Of a stretch of DNA of 64,000 nucleotides, positions 58,019 through 64,000 are shown piece by piece. Under the pieces are notes generated by a model. That model saw only the letters and a program-made list of their open reading frames with translations. It ran no database searches and was not told where the DNA came from. Origin of the DNA: Lactarius indigo (taxonomy: Eukaryota > Basidiomycota > Agaricomycetes > Russulales > Russulaceae); assembly GCA_025766275.1 (NCBI GenBank), contig JAFKAC010000015.1, forward strand, positions 124,001 to 188,000, given 5' to 3'. The translations under genes and the position numbers were made by a program. The number at the start of each line of letters is the position of its first letter. Within the stretch, counting starts at the first letter, position 1.

Positions 58019-58691
58019 GTACAGTCACAGTGGAGAGTAGACATGCTTGACACCTTTATGCAAGATGCTATGTCAGGTGATCACACTGTGGCATGCTGAG
58101 TGGAGAACCAAGAGGACAAGTTAATATTGGTGAAGAGAGAGGGAAGTACAAAGAAATGTGCACCTGAGTGGAGAACCAAGAGAACAAGTTGGTTCCACTC
58201 AGGACACTACATGAGGGTTTATATACACTACTGCAGCTGAGTTTGAATTACTACAGAACCTTGTTACTAAAGGTAGGTGTAATAGTAATGAGTCAGATGC
58301 TGACGTGTCATGTGTAATAATAGCCTTATCTATTGTGCTGACTGATGCACAGTCATTAAGGCTGACAGAACAATGACATGTCCTTATCCATGAGTCATAA
58401 CCCTATGACAACGTAGTCTAGAACTATCTAGAACCTTCCCTGCTTATCATCCAATAAGAAACTACTTTACTAATGAGGAAAGTGACCTAGAAAGGTAGTA
58501 ACCAATAAGGCAGTTACTATCCCAGGGTCACATGCTTGTGGGTGCACATGTTGGCATCACGTGACTAACCATCTTATCATATCTAATGATAAGGACTTGG
58601 ACATTTGAGCGCAACATTGGAGACTTATATCTCTACCAAATAAATCTGTAAAAATACGGAAAAATTAGGCAAAAATAAAGTGTCCATGACA

Positions 58692-59240
58692 ACGGGACAC
58701 TTAGCCTCCTTCATGGACTGCTATTGACCCAAACACTGGGCTGCCACCATCCGGGTACTTCACTACCTGAAAAGCATGCGACTCCACACACTTACACTGG
58801 GCAGGTGAAATTCCTTGAATCTTTCGGGATACTCCAATTCTGACTACACTAACTGCATAGACACCAGCCACTCTGTAGGGGGATATTGCTTCACCTTAGG
58901 CGTGGGAATGATCTCCTGGTCTTTGCAGAAACAAGCGACTGTCACCAACTCCTCTTGCTATGCTGAGTACATGGCTCTGCACAATGCTGCTCATGAAGCC
59001 ATTTTCCTGCGACAACTCCTCAACAAACTCTGCCTCCTTCCCAACCAACCAACCAAACTCTTCTGCAACAACGATGCCGCCTCCCACCTTACAGAAGACC
59101 ACGTGTGGCACTCCCACACCAAGCACGTCTGCGTAAAATATCACTATACACGTGAGCAGGTGCAGGCTGGAGAGTTGTTGGTATCATGCATCTCCTCAAA
59201 GGAAAACATGGCTGATATCCTCACTAAACCACTGGCCAAG
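58692..59240 (+). pseudogene. Copia RNase H fragment
   Basis: GYSNSDYTNCIDTSHSVGGY, LGVGMISWSLQKQATVTNSS, CYAEYMALHNAAHEAIFLRQ, CNNDAASHLTEDHVWHSHTK and ENMADILTKPLAK are the classic copia RNase H and C-terminal motifs. Upstream residues are decayed. It ends where a gypsy LTR begins. Sequence differs from both other copia elements here, so it is a third copia family. Confidence 0.85.
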
Positions 59241-59748
59241 TGTTATGCTCCACCGGCATTAGTCCGACTTGGACTCTGAATAGGCATAATTGACTTAGCA
59301 AAAGCTAGGCGAATGGGGACTTCATATCAACCCAATGCAAGCTGAACAGGGGCACACTGGCACACACTGCAGCGAAGATGAAGAAGTACTATCCCTTGGT
59401 GGATAGAAGCGGAGACACACTTAGTTGGAGACCAAGGCAAGAAGAAGATGAGTCAAGATGGTGGATTGAAGAAGACCAAGATGGGGAGTCTTGGTCTTCC
59501 TGAATGACTACTTATACAGATACGTGTGGGCTTTAAAGCGCCACTAGAATAGTAAAGAACCAATAGTGTAACTAGCTCGAACCCTAGTACAGCTATCCTA
59601 GGAATGAGTCATACATGAGTCACAATCACATGTGAACTACTAATGCTGACTGATGCGAAGTAAGAGTCCATGACTAATATTGATACCGGACCGTAGTCAT
59701 AACCGGTCATGAGTTATAAGTAGTGAGTCATTAGTTTGTACCGTAACA
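59241..59748 (-). repeat. 3' LTR of gypsy D
   Basis: 508 bp, TGTTATGCTCCACC to TACCGTAACA on the plus strand, the family LTR in reverse. In sense it has the family TATA box and ATCTTGGTCTT. The polypurine tract AAAAGGGGGTGA lies at 59749-59760. Confidence 0.9.
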
Positions 59749-59780
59749 TCACCCCCTTTTCAGGAGTGAGGCCCACCTCA

Positions 59781-60796
59781 CTAGTCCGCTCTCGATTCCT
59801 GCCTCATTCGCTCCACCTTGTCCTCCATTCGCTCTAACAGGTTAGCCCTTTCAAGATGATAGAGACTGTCCTTCTTATCCTTGGCCACCATGTACTTCTC
59901 CTCCTGTAGTTGCCGGATCTGCTTCTCCAACTGGTCCTCAGCAAAGGCAAATTGCCGGAACTGGTGTAGCTCCTGGGTAAGTGTGACATCCCCAATGCAC
60001 ATTAGTAATAAGTCAGTGGGGTGGCGGTCACAGAGCATGAAGTACTCTTCATGGGGGATGAAGGCACGGTTGTTCTTGGGGAGATGCGGCGTTGCGTAAA
60101 GGGGTTTGCCATAGAGGAGACCAGATCCCAGAGCTAGTCCGAGTACGAAGGGGTCTCCTCCATGGATAACCTGTACATGGGAGGCTTGTATCGTCAGTCC
60201 GTTGGGGAGCTTGATTGGGAACGGAATGTAATCGGGTCCTCTATTGACCCAGAACCCTTCAGGGACGATGACCCAGGTTGCTGGGTCTCGCTCACCCATT
60301 GGTGTATAACGAGCCACTTGTGCCACTGCAACTTGTCCTCTGTGTAAAGGGTTCCCCACTGCGTCGACAAGGAAGGGAGTGGCGGCTGGATCTTCAGCGT
60401 AGAATTCATGTGTGAGGAATGCGTGCCTGATGGGGTAATGGTCTCTAAGCTCGTCTTCATCCTCAGTTTGGTCCAGTACTCCTTCCACTCCTTCATCATC
60501 CGTTGTCAGCAAGCAGCGATATGCAGTTGCTCCCGCTGCCACCGCACCACCGTCTCCTTCCATTCTTGTTCGTACTTCTTCATGGCATCGGGGGGTTTCA
60601 CCACACGGGACAGCTGCTTGAAGCCGAAACAACTTGTCCTCGGTGATGAAGGTTTCGGGCTCACCGGTGTTAGGGTTTGTGAGGGTGTACATTGGTGGAG
60701 GTGCTGGCTGAGTTGTTGTTGGATCGTCATCAAGAGTTCCCTGTATGGGCACAGGGAATCGTTGCAGTGTCTGGTGCAATTCTTCAGCAGTGATAT
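59781..60796 (-). pseudogene. Gypsy D post-chromodomain tail, open, cut by copia element 2
   Basis: The best-preserved copy of the tail: ITAEELHQTLQRFPVPIQGT, MYTLTNPNTGEPETFITEDK, DHYPIRHAFLTHEF, RGQVAVAQVARYTPMGERDP, NRGPDYIPFPIKLPN, ASHVQVIHGGDPFVLGLALG, LYGKPLYATPHLP and a charged C-terminal helix. No stop over about 330 residues. The upstream part (chromodomain and pol) lies beyond copia element 2, outside the window. Confidence 0.8.
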
Positions 60797-61338
60797 GTTG
60801 AAGCGCAGAACTAACAAGCAAGGAGTTAAGCTGGGCAGCTATAAGGACAAGTTAACTTCAGAGGTGAAGGGAACTCTATTACAACTGCATACCTATAAGG
60901 ACAAGTTACTATAAAGAAGCAACGCCTATGAGTAAAGGTAATAAGAGAAGTAAAGAGGAAGGGAACTTACACTTCAGAGGTGAAGGGAACTCTGAAGTGT
61001 AGAGGCGAAAACAGCAGTCCTTATATACAGGACGCTTAGCTAATAATGGTCTGTGCGCACTGGTGACCCAAACACAATACAGGTGGTCTGTGCGCCAGAG
61101 GGAGAAATGCCATTGGATGGCAGAGAACAATAGCTGCCTAAAGCAGACAATACCGGTATCTTAACAATAGAAAGAACAATAAGAACCATATATGGATCTA
61201 ACAATAAAGATAAACAAAAGCGGTCCGTATGAGTCCGGAGTGTCCATAAGTCCATAAGGGACAGATACCGTTTTTAGTATGTGGGCTGACTCAATCAGAT
61301 CCCACGAGACATGTGACTTTAATAGTCGCGTCTCAACA
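60797..61338 (-). repeat. 3' LTR of copia element 2
   Basis: 542 bp with TGTTGA/TCAACA inverted ends. TGATA precedes it (60792-60796). Its other LTR lies outside the window, so the duplication cannot be confirmed. A CTTCAGAGGTGAAGGGAACT segment occurs twice in it. Confidence 0.8.
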
Positions 61339-61689
61339 TCCCTCCATGATAGAGACAGTCCACAAGAGTGGTGTAAGCATTGAGTGAAAGTGCCTTGGCA
61401 GGGCACTTTGTTGCTTTACTGTTCTTATGAGAAATGTTTCAATTCTCTGGTTAGAAAGAATCTATGTAGGCAGAAGTCCTTGATTAAGGACAACTTTTTG
61501 GAGGTCTTCATGCACTGCTCTATGAGGATGATGTAGTTCTGAAGAACTACTTTTTGAAGAGCCATGAGCTGGGAGATAAGATGGAACAGGTCCAACTTCT
61601 TCAGTTCTCTAAGAAGGGTTTTTCTTAACTATTAAACTAGGAAGTCTGTTGCAAGTATACACAACAGTTCGACGTCCTAGAACCCATCT
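61339..61689 (-). other. 3' untranslated region of copia element 2
   Basis: A polypurine tract (GGAGGGA in sense) touches the LTR. The rest is non-coding up to the stop codon of the polyprotein. Confidence 0.6.
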
Positions 61690-64000
61690 TTACACCATTC
61701 CTAGATCAACAACCATTTTTTCAAAGGGTTCTCTGGGCAGTGACTTAGTGAGTCCATCTGCAACCATTTCCCCTGTGGGTGTACGTATCAGGTGTATGAC
61801 CTTGTTCTCTACGTACTCCCTGACTACATGGTGTTTGATCAGGATGTGTTTGGAACGTCTCCCAGTGACAGGGTTGAGAGCTAAGTCCACGGCACCCTTA
61901 TTGTCACAGTGCAGAGGAATGGGGGAGGATACCTCATACCCCAATTCTCCAAGGAAAGTGGCGTACCACTGAGCCTGGTTAGAGGCATCTGAGAGGCTCA
62001 TGTATTCTGCCTCAGTGGTAGACTGCGCAATTGTCTTTTGCTTTCTGGTACACCAAGAAATGGCTCCATTTGCAAGCAGGTAGACAAAACCAGAGGTGGA
62101 GTGCTTTTCTTCCTGATCTCCCCAGGAAGCGTCGCAGTAGCCATGAAGGCCTTCACCACCATTGCTATTCCCTCCAGCATAGCGTAATGAGTAGTCCTTG
62201 GTGCTATTAAGATAGGCTAGGACATACTTGGCTAGGCGTAAATGCTGAGGTGAGGGGTTGGAAGCAAATTGGCTAAGGCGCGCAACAGCGAAGGAAATAT
62301 CAGGTCTGCTTCCAATCTGCGCATATAGCAGAGACCCGATAATCTGTTGATACTTCTTAATTTCAGAAGTAGAGGCCTGATCTGTGTACTTGATCAAGTG
62401 TGCCTCGGTGCCAGAGGGAAGAGGGGTATATACCGGATTGGAATCAGACATTCCAAAATGTTCTACCACATCGCGGATGTAGTCTGACTGGTTGATCTCC
62501 ATAGTGCGATTAGCACGATCTCTGGTGATGTTAACACCGAGATAAGACTGGATTTCTCCCAGATCGGTCATCTCATATCGACTAGATAGAGAAGCCTTCA
62601 GATCATTGATCTTTGATAAGGAACTTCCGAGTATAGTGATGTCATCTACATATAAGATCACGAAAAGTGTATCACCCCCCTCTTGAAGATGATACACGTA
62701 TACTCCTGCATCAGAGTACGTCCGCGTGAAGCCTAGGTCGACTAAGACCCCATGGAACTGCACATTCCATGCGCGGGAAGCTTGTTTCAGGCCATAGAGG
62801 GCCTTCTGTAGCCGGCACACAAGGTGCTCGGAGCCAGCTGTGACGAAACCGACTGGTTGCTCCATGTAGATTTCTTCCTCCAGCTCCCCATGAAGGAATG
62901 CCGACTTGACATCCATCTGGTGAATATGCCAGTCTTCAAGCGTAGCCAACGCGAGAAGGAGTCGTAAGGACTCAAAGCGGGCAACTGGGGAGAAAGTTTC
63001 GTCAAAGTCCACCCCCTCTAGTTGGGTGAACCCTTTTGCCACTAGCCTAGCACGAAAGCGTCCATCTGCTTTCTTTTTGAACACCCATTTACACTTAACC
63101 ACCTTCCTTCCTTCAGGAAGGGGTTCAAGTCTCCAGACATCAAGCTTGTCGAGAGCGTCCAGTTCATACTGACACGCTTCAAGCCAATCGACAGCTTGGT
63201 CAGACTCCATGGCCTGCTTAAATGTCTGCGGGTCCTTGTATCCAGGAACCTCGGCAGCGTTTAGCAAATCCATCATGCCCAGTCTGCTACTCCCAGGCAC
63301 AAATTCATCGTTTTCCTCTGTGTAGTAGCGAGGATTTGTGAATCGTACCCTGGTCCCACGCCTTGGGCGAGGAGGTGAATTAACCAGCCCATTCCTCGGA
63401 GATCTAGGTGTTTCCCTAGGAGGAGAGATGTCCCTATTGAAGTTAGGGGCAGGGATTGGGGCAGTGACCACAGGCGGTCTCCCTTGCGAGCAAGTGCGAG
63501 GGCGCCTTGGAGTTGTGGGAGCTGGGGCTTGGGAGGGTGGAGTGTGGTAAATTGTCTGGTCGGCGGGATTTGGGGAGGTGTTGGGGGGTGTGCTAGGCTG
63601 TTGTACCGGTACTGCGGGCACCTGGACAGGTGGTAATACAAAGACTGGTGTCTGAGGTGCCGCAGGGGCAACAGCTGGCGTAGGCTGACTAGGCACTACA
63701 AAGAATATCTCACCGGCAACAGCAGCTCCTTTAGCAGGTTCGCCGGACACGGGAGAAGTGATTGGTTGTTTGGAGTGACTAGTCAGGTCACTCAGGGATG
63801 GGAAGGTAGCTTCGTCAAAGGTAACATCTCGTGAAGAGACGAAGCACCGGCTATGTCTATCCCAGAGTTTGTAACCCTTTGAATTAGGTTCATAGCCCAC
63901 AAACACGGCTTCCTTTGATTTAGAATCTAATTTGCGCCGGTTGTGTTCTGGTACATGATAGTAGGCTTTGCAGCCAAATACTCTAAAGTAAGAGACATCT
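61690..64000 (-). CDS. Copia element 2 polyprotein, C-terminal part (runs off the window)
   Basis: Open frame without stops from the right edge. It contains the segment just after the integrase core (SKGYKLWDRHSR), a Pro-rich linker, RT (GVDFDETFSPVARFESLRLL, YVDDITILGSSL) and RNase H (GYCDASWGDQEEKHSTSGFV, AEYMSLSDASNQ, CDNKGAVDLALNPVTGRRSK). It is a different family from the element at 28403-34728, but the RT and RNase H are close. The open frame suggests a young copy. Confidence 0.9.
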   Translation of the reverse strand, partial: DVSYFRVFGCKAYYHVPEHNRRKLDSKSKEAVFVGYEPNSKGYKLWDRHSRCFVSSRDVTFDEATFPSLSDLTSHSKQPITSPVSGEPAKGAAVAGEIFFVVPSQPTPAVAPAAPQTPVFVLPPVQVPAVPVQQPSTPPNTSPNPADQTIYHTPPSQAPAPTTPRRPRTCSQGRPPVVTAPIPAPNFNRDISPPRETPRSPRNGLVNSPPRPRRGTRVRFTNPRYYTEENDEFVPGSSRLGMMDLLNAAEVPGYKDPQTFKQAMESDQAVDWLEACQYELDALDKLDVWRLEPLPEGRKVVKCKWVFKKKADGRFRARLVAKGFTQLEGVDFDETFSPVARFESLRLLLALATLEDWHIHQMDVKSAFLHGELEEEIYMEQPVGFVTAGSEHLVCRLQKALYGLKQASRAWNVQFHGVLVDLGFTRTYSDAGVYVYHLQEGGDTLFVILYVDDITILGSSLSKINDLKASLSSRYEMTDLGEIQSYLGVNITRDRANRTMEINQSDYIRDVVEHFGMSDSNPVYTPLPSGTEAHLIKYTDQASTSEIKKYQQIIGSLLYAQIGSRPDISFAVARLSQFASNPSPQHLRLAKYVLAYLNSTKDYSLRYAGGNSNGGEGLHGYCDASWGDQEEKHSTSGFVYLLANGAISWCTRKQKTIAQSTTEAEYMSLSDASNQAQWYATFLGELGYEVSSPIPLHCDNKGAVDLALNPVTGRRSKHILIKHHVVREYVENKVIHLIRTPTGEMVADGLTKSLPREPFEKMVVDLGMV

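Larger units (their letters stand above)
53902..58691. mobile_element. LTR of family 3, split by a hAT element
   Basis: The outer parts (53902-54012, 58027-58691) match the solo LTR at 39882-40623 from TGTAGCAGTATGA to TCCATGACA. Without the hAT element the LTR is about 776 bp. Flanks (TCCTA and ACGGG region) do not match, so this is not a simple solo LTR with a duplication. Confidence 0.85.

Overview
The window looks like a transposon-dense region of a mushroom-forming basidiomycete (Agaricomycetes). The reasons are Tnp2-type (CACTA-related, Plavaka-like) and KDZ transposases, chromodomain-bearing Ty3/gypsy elements, Ty1/copia and hAT elements, and many 46-69 nt GT-AG introns. I found no convincing host gene, tRNA, rRNA or CRISPR array. 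Nearly every base can be assigned to a mobile element, often nested inside another.

Layout. 1-900 and 11632-13376: a decayed minus-strand gypsy copy (copy 1) split by transposon A (901-11624) and by a solo copia LTR (11677-12281). Transposon A is 10.7 kb with CTCAGTAAAAA ends and a 7-bp target duplication GATGATA. It carries a 1013-aa Tnp2-like transposase and a divergently transcribed 591-aa partner gene, both apparently intact. 13377-15633: LTR pieces and a gag fragment. 15634-23327: nearly complete minus-strand gypsy element C. 23495-25367: 3' part of a KDZ transposase gene. 26001-26856: gag fragment. 26857-52371: plus-strand gypsy element F, split by an intact copia element (28403-34728) and by transposon B (39235-50621). 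B is a second member of the A family (7-bp duplication GATGACC). It carries the Tnp2 gene (one stop, one solo LTR inside), a partner-gene homologue and two further unidentified genes. 52372-53373: unknown gag-like fragment. 53902-58691: an LTR of a third family holding a 4.0-kb hAT element. 58692-59240: copia RNase H fragment. 59241-60796: LTR and 3' tail of gypsy D, cut by a second copia element (60797-64000) that runs off the window.

Main results. (1) A and B define a transposon family with 7-bp duplications, TGACT-rich subterminal repeats and a conserved divergent gene pair. (2) The gypsy family shows a conserved self-priming layout (TATA box, 34 nt, then an 11-nt sequence repeated as complement at the primer site), a candidate -1 frameshift site GGGTTTT before the gag stop, and a long conserved tail after the chromodomain. 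(3) Decay is largely CpG transition: LTR pairs differ at CpG sites and most nonsense codons are CGA to TGA, which suggests cytosine methylation. (4) Several insertions (solo LTRs, copia, A, B, hAT) have perfect target duplications, and most restore the host frame if removed, which gives a relative order of events.
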